Origin: Megaleporinus macrocephalus
Lineage: Eukaryota > Chordata > Actinopteri > Characiformes > Anostomidae
Direction of reading: 5' to 3'
Length of the DNA: 64,000 nt
Assembly (NCBI GenBank): GCA_021613375.1
Contig: CM038704.1
Coordinates: 34,241,488-34,305,487 of the forward strand
Shown piece by piece: positions 11,793 through 23,195 of the stretch. Below the pieces are notes generated by a model. That model did not search any database and had not been told where the DNA came from. It saw nothing but the letters and a program-made list of their open reading frames with translations. The position numbers and the translations under genes are program-made. Every line of letters starts with the position of its first letter. The stretch's first letter is position 1.

Positions 11793-12010
11793 CAAGTCAA
11801 GTCAAGTTTATTGGTATAGCGCTTTTTACAACGATTTACAGAGTTTTGAAAACAGACAGTTACAACATATATTCCCAAGTGAGAAAGCCTGAGGCAACAG
11901 TGGCAAGGAAAAACTCCTTTACACTGGAGGAAGAAACCTTGGGAGGAACCAGACTCACAAGGGGAGACCCATCCTCCTGTGGTCAAGCAGTATTTACAGT
12001 TCAATAAACT
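11793..12010 (-). repeat. Fish interspersed repeat, inverted copy
   Basis: On the plus strand it starts CAAGTCAAGTCAAGTTTATT and runs through AGCGCTTTTTAC and GGCAAGGAAAAACTCC. Read in reverse this matches the forward copy at 10740-10926 block by block. The two copies form a head-to-head pair about 0.9 kb apart. Confidence 0.65.
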
Positions 12011-12686
12011 AAATTCCAAAAAAAGAGTCTCTGTTTGAAATCTGGATAGCAAAGCTTTAGAAGCTGCACAGGTAAAGGCAGTCTATGACTGAGGCTTTAT
12101 GTAAAGTGGGCGTGAGCTGAAACAGTCCCATCCTATCTCAATGCGGGTGCATCTGGATGGCACAGTGATGTAACTGAGGGTGTAGCAGTTGACACAGATG
12201 GACAGGTGAGCTAGCTGGTGATGGGTGGGAGGAGGCACTGATGGTCACTCCTTTAACAGTGTTCAACAGACAGGAGGACCGTCATTACCTCAGGAAGAGT
12301 AAAGAGAGAGAGTTAGATGGGCTCGGGAGTAAGACTGTAGAGAATATGAATATTCCGAATTTTAGAGTGTGGTTGGCAACTCCGGCAGATCTAACTATAA
12401 CAGCCTAAACTAAAAGGGAAGGTAACATGGACATGAGGTAACATGATCCTGCTCTTGTTTTTGGTTCTGTTGATGGTTAAATATATATGTGGGTTTTAAA
12501 GCCCTGTGCCTCTGTTTCGCTCCGTTTAGACATGCTGCATGGTTATTTTATTTAATAAACCAGATCATACACATGCATTTTGCATCCATGCCATGTTTGT
12601 TACGTTCTTTCTCTCTCTGGTGTATCAGTTCTTTCTGCTCCTCCAGCATATATGCCTCTCTGATCGAGTACAGGCACATCAATGCT
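12011..12686. other. Non-coding DNA, nothing recognised
   Basis: The stretch holds no recognisable exon or repeat. The frame starting at 12489 runs into the GA-rich tract and is not supported. Confidence 0.5.
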
Positions 12687-13010
12687 GTTGGAGAAAGAGA
12701 GAGAGAAAGAGCAAGTGAAGAAAGAACAGTAGGAGAAAAGACAAGTGTAGAAAAAAGTGACAGAAAGACAGAGACAGTTAAAAGAGAGAGCAGTCGGAAG
12801 GAGAGATAAAGCGAGAGGGGGCAGGGGGAAAGAGAGAGGAGGCAGAAGGAGAAAGACAGAGAGAGGGAAAGAGGGAGGGGAGTGAGGGAAGTGAGGGAGT
12901 GAGGGGGAGAGAGAGCAGAGTGTGGGAGAAAAAGAGAGCAGGTTGAATGGGAGAGAGAGCAGATTCAGGAAGACAGAGAGAGTGACAGAAAGAGAGAAGT
13001 AGAGAGAGTG
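12687..13010 (+). repeat. Purine-rich (GA)n tract
   Basis: The plus strand is almost entirely A and G for over 300 bp (GAGAGAGAGAAAGAG-like runs, GGGGGCAGGGGGAAAG). Such tracts can form triplex DNA or exclude nucleosomes. It lies directly upstream of the candidate non-coding exon ending at 13123. Confidence 0.75.
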
Positions 13011-13123
13011 TGTGTTTCTTTATTCTCTGTGTAGAACTGCTGTTCGTTTTTGCCAGAGGTGTGTGTGAGTGAGTGTGTGATGTAGCTGCATTCCCATCAG
13101 AGCTGCTGATCGACTGAGCAAAG
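13011..13123 (+). other. plppr2: Possible 5' non-coding exon of plppr2
   Basis: A good splice donor, AAAG|GTAAGAG, ends this stretch at 13123/13124. The first coding exon at 17878 has an upstream acceptor, so at least one 5' untranslated exon must lie upstream. This is the best-looking donor between the GA tract and that exon. The 5' end is unknown; the CpG-rich segment near 5.4 kb is the rival. Confidence 0.3.
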
Positions 13124-16100
13124 GTAAGAGCTCTTACTCCTTCTCTCTATCTCTCTCTCCCTGTAGTGTTTGTAGTGTGCTGTGTGCTGTGATTGAGACA
13201 TTCAAGCAGTGAAAACATTAGTGTGTGCACACCTGTGTGTGTATGAGTCTGTTGGCGCGGTGAGTATGACAGTGTGTATAACTGTGCATGTCTGTTTCTG
13301 ACCCACATACGGTGTGTGTATATGTGTGCTTTATATTGCAATGCTGCAGTAACTCCTCACTCTGTTAACACACTGCTAATGCTAATGCTAATCCTTACAT
13401 ATAACACATACATACATTTCATGCAGGAAGCTTGCTATCAAGAGAAAAATGTGTGATCGCGTGGAAAAACTTGCTAACACATTTGAAAACATACAATCAC
13501 ATGAAAAACATGCGAAATGGTGTGCTCACATGTAAAAGCACATCATATAAAACAATTTATGAGAAAAAGCCTATCACTTGTGAAAAATCTGTTGATATGT
13601 GAAACGTGAATGTTTTGTAACCCTAGATGTGAAAAATGTGTAATCACATGTTGTTCATTTACATGATTATTTACATTATTCATGTGTTTCCTTATGATTC
13701 ATTAGTGCAGTTTTTAGATACTTCATACGTGATTCCTCTATAGGGTAACAGGACACATTTACTAATTACTAACCATCTACAGATGTGCAGTCTACTGCCC
13801 TGGTGGGCGTGGTCAGGTGGTGACATATCTATTAAAAGCCTCCATGCAGATGAGCACAGGTGCCACTTTGTAATTCTCATATAAGAAGTGCTATATAACA
13901 ACCTCTTATAAGAATGAATACTGACTGGATTTAGGGGAGGGGTTTAGAGGAGGCATGCCAGGGTGGATGGGAAATATGATGACATTTTTTGTGTTATTGG
14001 AATAAACACATTATTCATCAGTATCACAGAGTCTCTCAGCCTACAGTCTCATTACAGAGTGAGCATAATTTGACCTGTTTAACTGGATTTAGTGCAGCAC
14101 ACAAAATAAAAAAATGTTTATTATTATTATTACTATTATTATTATTGTATGTTTTATACACAGTTGTACAGTTGTTTTTTGTCTGTTACAATTTAAACTT
14201 CAGCAAACCCAGATATTACAATGTTTATCATGAACATGTCTTGTAGTATCGTAAAATAATATTTTTTGCTATATCACCCGGCCCTAGGCATACTTTGCTA
14301 TATCGCCCGGCCCTAAGCATACTCATGTTAGTGTCTGATATTGTCACTACTTGGCACCAAAAGATGTTCACACATGCCGTCTGGCTCTGTGAGAGAATAG
14401 TCTGACATCACTGTATTGTAAGGCTATTTTGATCCCTCAGTGTAATTGTGTTTAATGATGTACTGCTGCAGAGTAAACATCTGTCAGTCTCAGACACTTT
14501 ACCTCCTTTTTCATCTTTGCCCTGAACCTTCATCCTTTTTCAGCTTTTCCTCTCTGTAGTGTAGTGAACATTCACAATGATCATTCTAAGCTTTGGTTCA
14601 ATCGTTTCAAAGTTTTCAATAATATAAAAGCTTTCTGTTGCAGGTCTGTCACTGCTGCTGTAAGTAGGACAGTGCTTTTAAGAACCAAACAAATAATTTT
14701 TAGTACTGCTGAATATATTTTATGATTTCATGTAAAATTTTAGGACCTAAGCTGTACATCTTGTCAGCATCTGTGAGCCAATAAGCATAGTTGCTTCAAA
14801 AGCTTATTATACTGCTGATTGGCAGTGTCTTTTTATTAGTCAGAAATCTGATACAGATAATAGAAATACCCATTTTTAGCATGCTATACAAATTCCGACA
14901 CACCCACTTAGATCTGTTATTAACTAAAGCACCATTCCGAAAACAGTTTACTTTTGTGTCTGAATTGCTTTTTTCCCTACTGTACAATAATGTCATTTTT
15001 ATTTAGAGCAGTAGACTCATTGCATTAACACCTTTATATCCTTCTTAGTGCTGCATGTTTTTTTTCCATTTTTTGTTAGGGGGAAAAGTTACTTCCTCTC
15101 CATATAATTGAGATATTTGTTGCTAGGATGTCCCAGGTGGTTGCTAGGCAGTTGCTATAGTATCATTACATGTTTGCTAGTGTGTCCTAGGTGGTTGTTA
15201 TGCAGTTGCTATTGTGTTGCTAGGTGGTGTTATGGTGTCCCAGGTGGTTGCTATATGATTGATATGGTGTTATAAGGTGGTTGGTATGGTGGCCCAGGTG
15301 TTGCTAAGCAGTTGTGTAAATTTTGTGCACAGAATAATAACTAGAAAGGTAAAGTTTTTGAGCCACTAACATTTGTGACTTCTAATTAAGACTAGTTGCG
15401 GTACCAATTAACTGTGCAATGACAATGGCTTACTGAGCTTACAAAGCTCTGTCTGCCCAAATTACGAGTATGTGTAAAATTTATTTCAGAATGCTTTGAT
15501 GTTTTACATAGATATAAGTTACTAAACCCTTTTCTTGTGATTATCCATTTTGCAAATTTTGAAGAATGATTGACCCAAAATAAAAAAAAAGCTTTGAAAA
15601 AAGGGAACTCTTAAGGAAAAGGGTTTTTGACCAGAAAAATTAAAAATATGAACATTGTCAAATAAAATTCTAGTGAAACATTTCAAGCTGCAAAAAAATT
15701 TCCAAGAGGGTCTACCAGGCTTGGTTAGCATCCATATTGCTCTCACTTTTCTTACACTTGTACAGCAAAAGCACAAGAAAAACTTTAGAGAGCAAATGCT
15801 AAGATGTTTTTGGTTAATATTAGTAATAATATTAATAATTTTTCCCTGTTGCTGGCACACAGTGACACAACCAAACTGGTGTTTAGAGGCAGCAGAAATT
15901 ACTAGACTTTCATCAAGAATTACAGAGAAACAAAAAATTGTTTTGAATTATAACACAATGGGTTGTAAATGTGACAAACATAAGTAACAAAGAGTAAATA
16001 AAAAAGTTGATCTTAAAATAGATAGTTTAAAGACCTGCTACTTTGCTGTTTAGGGTGATAGTAATAGACCTAGAATTAAGCCTTGTGACACTTGACTGAT

Positions 16101-17547
16101 TAAAGTTTTACCCAATCTAAGTCCAATTTATTGGAAATAAAGATGGCACCAAGATGAACGGTTAGAGGAATATGAGCATAAAGAGGCAGCAATGTCACAT
16201 CACACTTCCACACATGCAAAAAAAAGAAAGACAAACCTTTCCCCTGAGACATAGACACACTCTACAAACGTCATAAAACTGATGGAAATATGGAAGGCAC
16301 ATATACCACCCTTTTTTACCTCTTATAAATATGTGAGAAATGCAAATATAATAATTGTTATGTCATGTGTTTATTAAACTATTGTAAAAATAAATTGCAT
16401 TAAAGATATCTTTATAGTGACTAATCTTAACTCTCATTTTAATTATCTTATTTTTAATTTTCAGTTTTTCCAATGTCATTTCTACTACTCAAAATACATT
16501 ACAGATATCCATTTTACTTATACAAAGTTTTATAGTAGTTACTACTGCTTTTTGTTATAATTTTATATGATTCTGTATTTATTTAAATACCAATAATATT
16601 TTGCTTACCAGTCAAAAAATATTCTAGATATCTACAAGTGTATTTTGTGTAGATATTTATAGATATTACATTAGTATTCCTACTAGACAAAATTAAATTG
16701 TGGGTAGGGGAACCTGGATTTTTAACTAGTCCGAATTCAGTTGTAGATGCAATTCTAATTTCTACAAGTAGAAACATAACTACATGATGGATATGCAACA
16801 GGCCTAGTTTAAATGGCTTTATAAATATGTATATTCTGACTAAAATTGCATAGCAGATCTGTAATCATAGTTTTTACTAGCAAAAACTGCATTTTAGATC
16901 TATAGAATTTTCAGCAGTAAAAACAGTTACCATATGTTGAACAGAAAAACTTTGGCACACTTTCTGAGTGTAGGCATAACAGTTTTGTTATCAGTGCAGT
17001 GCACCACATAGGTGAATAGAAGTGAGCTATTTGGGATTCAGAGACCTGTTGGTAGACAAACCATGTCGGACAGTATACAGACACACCGGTGCCTCTAAAA
17101 ACAGGGCTACAATCGTCACACAACAGAACAACTTCACACAACAAACCTAGCTGGAGTTTAATGTGTTAGCCAGGCTAACCATAACAAGTTAACTCAGCGC
17201 TACCATTAACTGCTAACAAAAACCCATAAAAACATTAAGATTTTGATGTTTATCAGCTGTTGGGTTTTATGATGTTTTGAAAGCATTGGATTTGGTTACT
17301 TCATATTACGGCCAAAAGCTAACAAAATATCAGCATCTAATAATGTTAAAATGTCACACCAACTCAATATTAAGATTATGAGGTTTTCTAGACGTTGTTT
17401 TTTGGTCATTACACCTCACCACCAAATGTTGATATTATTATGTCAACACAACATTAAGATGTGATGTTTAAGAAATGCTGGATTTTGGGTACGTAACATT
17501 ACCACCTAAAACCAAAAAATATTAACATCTAATGATATTGGAATGGC
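13124..17547. other. Non-coding DNA with decayed repeats
   Basis: No exon is recognised. 13440-13660 is rich in CACATGTGAAAA-like words. 14250-14325 holds two tandem copies of TGCTATATC(A/G)CCCGGCCCTA, resembling hAT termini. 15120-15310 is a diverged GGTTGCTAGG/GGTGTCCCAGGT minisatellite common in fish. 17220-17540 shows repeated AACATTAAGAT and TGATGTT words. Confidence 0.5.
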
Positions 17548-17660
17548 CTGTTACCGCTGCTGAGTTCTGATTGGATAGCATTATTGCTACTGAGCACTGA
17601 TTGGTTGGCATTATCGCTACTGAGGGTTGATTTGTTGGCAACTCTACTACTGATTAAGGA
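17548..17660 (+). repeat. 30-bp tandem repeat, about 3.5 copies
   Basis: The unit is close to GCATTATTGCTACTGAGCAC followed by TGATTGGTTG, and recurs in register from 17548 to 17660 with few changes. Confidence 0.75.
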
Positions 17661-17905
17661 TCATGACTACAGGCTTTAGATTGATTGTAACCCTTGGAAC
17701 CAGCAGTTTTTTCCAGCAATCAGCAAAAAAGATACTGTAATTTTATATGACAGAATTTAGACTCATAGTTTATTAAAATAAGTAAACAAACTGTATGAAA
17801 AGGAAAACAATAATAAAAGTAATAATTAAGATAGAGTTTAATAAAGAATTTTACTTGGCTTCCATGTTTTTGCACAGTGTCTGAGAAACCCTGACGGGGA
17901 GAGGA

Positions 17906-17983
17906 ATGGAGAGAAGAATGGTGGGAATACGAGGAGGGCTAAAGAAGAGCATATACATCGTTCCCTGCTTCCTCTTCGTGGAG
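17906..17983 (+). CDS. plppr2: plppr2 coding exon 1: start codon and N-terminus
   Basis: This exon encodes residues 1-26: a basic N-terminal tail, then SIYIVPCFLFVE, the start of membrane span 1. The SIIPCF-like motif before the first span is characteristic of PLPPR proteins. The acceptor is at TTTTGCACAG|TG (exon starts 17878) and the donor is GTGGAG|GTAAGT. An in-frame TGA at 17882-17884 shows that the ATG at 17906 is the first possible start; a second in-frame ATG follows at 17918. The exon ends in phase 0 and joins in frame to 27704. PLPPR proteins are neuronal membrane proteins linked to neurite and spine growth. The gene identity comes mainly from later exons; which fish duplicate (a or b) this is cannot be told. 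Confidence 0.9.
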
Positions 17984-18369
17984 GTAAGTTTAGGCCTGTT
18001 GTAACTTCTTTTCTTGTCAACAAAATGAAGAGGGAGACCAGTTCAGAGTATAAGCTTTATTTTTGAGGATACCGTGGTACCCCCCCCAACCTTAAAGCAT
18101 GTGGATATGTCTAGTAATCTCTAACAGACCTGATTACATGGTTTCTGCCTCACTGTTATCTATGAATATGGACTATATTATGGATAAAATTTAGATTTTG
18201 TTTTATTCAGGCAAAGAGCAGAACTGCTAGTTACACTCAACATTTACAAACACTATTAATTTCCCCATGGAGGAATTTCAGATAACGGATTAAATAGCCT
18301 AATGTTCAAAGCTGGAACAGTTAACAAGTAAACTACAATTGTGATACAAAACTTGTGGCTCCGACACAC
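17984..18369. other. plppr2 intron 1, proximal part
   Basis: Intronic, nothing recognised apart from a CCCCCCC run at 18080. Confidence 0.6.
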
Positions 18370-18914
18370 TTTGATGTTGATGTTAGTGATGTTGATGAAG
18401 TTATTGGTGGTGAAGTTAGTAATAATAATGATGGTGGAGTTAGTCATGTTGGTAATAGTGAAATAAGTGAGGGTGGAGATGTTATTAAAGTTTCCAATTG
18501 TAAAGTTAGTGATGTTAATGATGTTATTGATAAAGGAGATGAAGTTAGTGATTTCGGCGATGTTAGTGATGCTGGAAGAGGTGATTTTGGTGATGGTGAT
18601 GTTAGTGAAGTTTAAAATGATATTAGTGATGCTGGTGATGTTAGTGATACTGGTGATGGTGATGTAAGGTTATGTTTGTGAAGGTGATTTTGGTCATGTT
18701 ATCGAAGTGTATGATGGTGATAGTGATACTGGTGATATTAGATTATTGAAGTTGATGGTGGTAGTGATGTAAGTGATGATGAAGTTAGTGATTTTGGTGA
18801 TGGTAATGATCTTGATGAAGGTGATTTTGGTCAGGTTATCGGCGTTTATGATGATGAAGATGATAGCAATGTTGTTTAAAAGTAATGATGATAATACTAC
18901 TGATGTTGCTGATG
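18370..18914 (+). repeat. GATGTTAGT-type degenerate array, block 1
   Basis: The plus strand is built of GATGTTAGTGAT, GGTGATGTTAGT and related words of three-base periodicity, nearly free of C. Long Asp/Val/Ser-rich frames appear only because of this periodicity. Related blocks are at 21600-22320, 23060-23195 and 25480-26260. Confidence 0.8.
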
Positions 18915-20935
18915 TTAATAGCAGCCCAACTCGAGTCACTAAACTGATGACATGACAACATTACTAAAGACTTGCGACTTGACTTAGACTTTACCTTTAC
19001 TTACTTGGACTTGGAATCAGACTTGAGCTCGCCACCAAAAAAAAGACTCGCCACCAGTGTTAATTTGGTTGACGAAAACAAGACGATAAGTAAATAAAAA
19101 CTACAAAAATGGATAACAGCTATGACAAAATTGATTGACACTTTAGTTAGCGAATAAAAACGAGATGAAAATGTTTGCAGGGACGACATCCAATCAGAAC
19201 TCATTTAGTTTGGTGAAAGGCAGGGACAAGTTAGGAAACAGCCAATCACAACTACTTCAGCGCATATGGAGAGGCGGGACAAGCCAGGTAGCCATCCAAT
19301 CAAACGCACACTTGCACATATTTGGTCTAAACCCGGGAAGACCATACGAGCCTGTGACCTGTCATTACTCTTGATGGAACTTAGCAATCTATACAGTATC
19401 AGCAGAGAGAAAGAGAGTTTAGCATTTGTGTTTAGACAAAATCACCACACAGCGCTGGACAGCTCTCCAGCACCACCGTTAGCTAGCTTTACCGCTGCTA
19501 CCGCTAGCTCAGCCTTTCTTAATCCTAGTCCTGAAGCACACTGCCCTGTACAGTTTAGAGCGTGTCCTGCTGTAAACGCTCGTATTAACTCAGTAAGGTG
19601 GTGTTAATGGTCAGATTAATTGGATCAGGTATGTGGGCAGCAGGTGAAACGTTATATGTGCAGGGACCAGAGCCGGGAAACTAGCTAGTTAACTCCAGCC
19701 ATCTGCATTTGATTGTCATGTTGCAAATCTCTCTATATACACTAGAAAGTGCACAAAACAGATTAGCTAGTTTTATTTACAATAAATGAGTGTACATAAT
19801 GTTCAGTGTGTGTCTCTAGTAAACACTGGAAGTGTTTTATTCACTGATTTACTGTTATGCTAAAATTTATTTGAATTGCAAAATTAAAAATATTTTCATA
19901 GTAAAAAATTATGCAATTAATGTAGATTAGTTAACCACAGAGCATTTAATTTAATTAGATTGACAGCACTAGTAACAATTATTAAATCAATAAGAGATAT
20001 AAAAAAGGTAATACAAGGATAAAATAACAGTTTTATAATATCCCGTTCAACTACAAAGATTATGCTGTAGTAAATAAAAAAGAACTGCTACACGCAGGAC
20101 ATGTGGAGTCAAGTTCACAGATGAAGCTGCAACTACTTTAAACTTTGTTTGACTTTTGAGGCTGCACAAAAAACAGTAAATCTCTGCTATGAATATTTCA
20201 CATATAGCTGCTAGCTGGCTAACAAGCTAGCAAACTTAGCGACATAACGATAAACAACAGCTAATGTGAACAAAGCTCTCTCCCTCTGTTTATCCCTCCT
20301 AGATATTCCACCATCCACTGGGATTTGACTGAAAAATTAAAGCATTTAGGAACCACAGCATCTCAGACAGGAAGTGTTCAAGTAGTGCAGAAAAGTGCCA
20401 AAAACTGATCAGTACATGCAGAGCTACTGCAGAGACCCGGTCCATATATTAATTAATTAATAAATGGGTTTAGAATTTAATGTCATTAAAATTCTTGTTG
20501 GTGTAATGTGTACTAATGCTTCCACATGCAGTGTGTACAGTGCAGTGTTTCTCAACCTTAGCCTTTGAGGCCCACTGCCTGCACATTTTAGTGTTCTTTC
20601 TGCTTCAACACCTATTTTAACTTGGTAATGGACTGGTAATGAGGTGATTAGAACTGCTTCAAAATGATCTAATTTCATATGCAAGTTATTTTTGTTATAA
20701 TACAAACTTTAAAAATGTTAATGTTATATTAATGTCAGTTTAATATACTACTAATCAACTGCATCAGTTGTGTTAAATACTGAAATGATGTTACATCTGA
20801 TGACTCAGAGTTTAAGACTTGGGACTTGACTCGAGACCCGCTTGTATTGACTTGGGACTTGACTCAGGACTTGATTGTCAAGACTTGAGACTTACTTGTT
20901 ACTTGCAACTTAGTGACTTGGTCCCGTGTCTGGTT
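18915..20935 (+). mobile_element. Interspersed repeat A (DNA-transposon-like), long copy
   Basis: It opens CCAACTCGAGTCACTAAACT and closes near GACTTGGTCCCGTGTCTGG, so the ends form an imperfect inverted repeat. Internal marks are AAGACTTGCGACTTGACTTA near 18966 and the repeated GACTTGGGACTTGACTC near 20818-20880. A hAT-like block with GACGAAAACAAGACG is nested at about 19065. A shorter copy with the same ends is at 30825-31845. No transposase frame is seen. Confidence 0.6.
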
Positions 20936-21599
20936 AATAGTGACACTAGCTATTTTGAATGGGGATTGTGGTCAAGATAGTTTCAGTAATGGTGATGATG
21001 GTGATGTATTAGAGAAATGCTCATAAAGAAAATGTGTTTCTTTCTTTTATTGTTAAATTAAATCATTAACAGTGTCAAACACAATATGAATATTTAGGAG
21101 ACACCGTATTGTATGTTGTCTGATCTCTTATGTTGTCTGATTCTCCTCTGATTCTAATTCTTTGTTAACAATACACATGCTGTATGGATGTATCTGCATG
21201 TGGTCACAGTGTTTTTATGCTCCATTACAGATGATACAATACGCTGAGTTGTTTACATCTCTACACCTCCTCTCTGTCATCGTTCTCTCCTCTTCTTCTT
21301 CTCTCCCTCTATTTAATTCCTTAGTGACTCAGAGGACTGCCTCAGAAGTGCTTTTAATTAAGCTCTCTAATTAATCTCTGCGCTACATTAGTGCATTTAC
21401 TCTCTGATTGCCTGCCATGCGGGGAACAGGCCCTAAGGGCATGAGGCTCTGACCCAGAACAGCAGCAGCCAGAACATCTCCACATTTCTATGCAGGCTTT
21501 AGCAGTGACTTTGAGCATCTAAATGTTGGTATCAGTATGGTTGTGAGGGGAGTTTACAAAATATAAGACATTAGTAATGTTAATCTCTGACTCATCAGG
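20936..21599. other. plppr2 intron 1, nothing recognised
   Basis: Apart from a short TGGTGATGATGG run near 20990 this is unassigned intronic DNA. Confidence 0.5.
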
Positions 21600-22320
21600 A
21601 CTAAAAGATATTTAGTGTGAATGTTGGTTTGTGATATTTGTAATCATGGTGATGTCCATAAAAGCAATGTTAGTAAGAGAAGCAGTGTTGTACTGATAAT
21701 GTAATGATTGTGATGCTAAATAAAGTTAGTGTTGTTAGCAGCGGTATTGATAATGTGGTGATATTGGTAATGCAGTGTATGTAAATGATTGTGATATTGG
21801 TGACATTGGTGTAGTAAGGAATGATGGTGATGGTGTTGCTGATATTAGTGATTTCAGTGATGTTAGTGATGCCGGTAATGTTGGTGATAGTGGTAATATT
21901 GTTGGTCATATTAGTGTTGATGTTGATGATTAAGATGGTAACATTATTGATTTTGATAACATTCATGATGGTGATGTTGGTGAAATCATGAAGTTGGTAA
22001 TCTCTGTGATGCCAGTGTTGTTGGTGATGATGATAATGTTAGCAATGTTGGTAATGTTAATAATGGTAATGGTAATGGTAATGGTAATATATGTAATGAT
22101 AGTGATATTGATGGTGTTTGCAAAGTCAGGGATGATGGTGATATTACTGATGTTGGTAATTTTGGAGATGATGGTGATGTCAGTGATGTTGGTAATGTTA
22201 GTGATGTTTTTAAGGATAGTGATATTAGTGGTCTTTGCAATGTTTGTGATGTTTGTAATATTAGTTATGATGATGATGATGATGACGGTAATGTTGGTGA
22301 TAATGGTGATGTGTTACGTC
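21600..22320 (+). repeat. GATGTTAGT-type degenerate array, block 2
   Basis: The composition matches block 1: GATGTTGGTGA, GTTAGTGATG and a GGTAATGGTAATGGTAAT run near 22063. The open frames on both strands here are by-products of the triplet periodicity. Confidence 0.8.
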
Positions 22321-22419
22321 TATTGATATTTGGTCATTGCGGGTGCTGGGTTATTATTATACAAGAAGACCAACATGGCATTCACCACCCCATTTGTTAT
22401 TTTCCTAAAAAAAAATAAA

Positions 22420-22422
<3 letters not shown>

Positions 22423-22491
<69 letters not shown>
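22423..22491. repeat. (TA)n microsatellite, about 34 units
   Basis: It is an uninterrupted TA dinucleotide run following AAAAATAAAATT. Tracts of this length are usually length-polymorphic. Confidence 0.97.
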
Positions 22492-22494
<3 letters not shown>

Positions 22495-23059
22495 AACTAC
22501 AGTACCTTTAAGAATGAACCATAAGCCATTCTTATGGACACTTTGAAGTGTTTATGCTGGGTAAAATTCAGTTCTGATAGTGGTTTATTCTGATCATAAC
22601 CCACTGTTTTTTCTTAACCGGATGTGTGTTATACTAACCAACACCTTATGAGATATTGGTGGTGCAAACATTCCCTCTTGAGGTTTGACTTAAAAGGAAA
22701 TGGAGAATGTAGTTGCTGATGACTTGTCAAGTGTTAATTTTTTACAGTTTTTAAACTATGTTTATGTTTAATGTTGTATTTGTTGCTTACTGTGCGCTCT
22801 CTCTTTGTCTCTCTTCCACGTTCTCTCATTATGGGCTTCAGGTGCTGGTGCATATTTGAGTTTTATATTTGGTTAGGTAAGTTAGTTAATTGGGAAAGTT
22901 AATGTTTTGGGTTATTTCTGAGCTTAAACCACTTTTGGAGTTTTGTGTTTCCTTTATTGCAAATAATTACATGTATTGAGAACAGAATTTTGTGTTTTAT
23001 TTACTTGGTCTAGTAGGGTTGAAGTAGGGAGATTGGGGGAATTTTTATGTTACATCCTA
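22492..23059. other. plppr2 intron 1, nothing recognised
   Basis: AT-rich intronic DNA with no exon or clear repeat. Confidence 0.5.
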
Positions 23060-23195
23060 TCTAGATGGGATGTTTGTAATGTTAATGATGATGTTAAACT
23101 TGGTAATGGCGGTGGTAATGATGTAAGGTATGTTGGTGATGTTGGCAGGGTTGGTAATGATGGTGATGTTGATAATAACATTAATGTTAGGTAAA
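23060..23195 (+). repeat. GATGTTAGT-type degenerate array, block 3
   Basis: A short block of GTTAATGATGATG, GGTAATGGCGG and GGTGATGTTGG words in the same plus-strand orientation as blocks 1, 2 and 4. Confidence 0.7.

Noticed and set aside
21988..22326. Val/Met-rich 112-codon frame and its antisense Thr/Ile-rich partner
   Set aside because: Consequence of the GATGTTGGT-type triplet repeat; no start context, splice sites or family resemblance.
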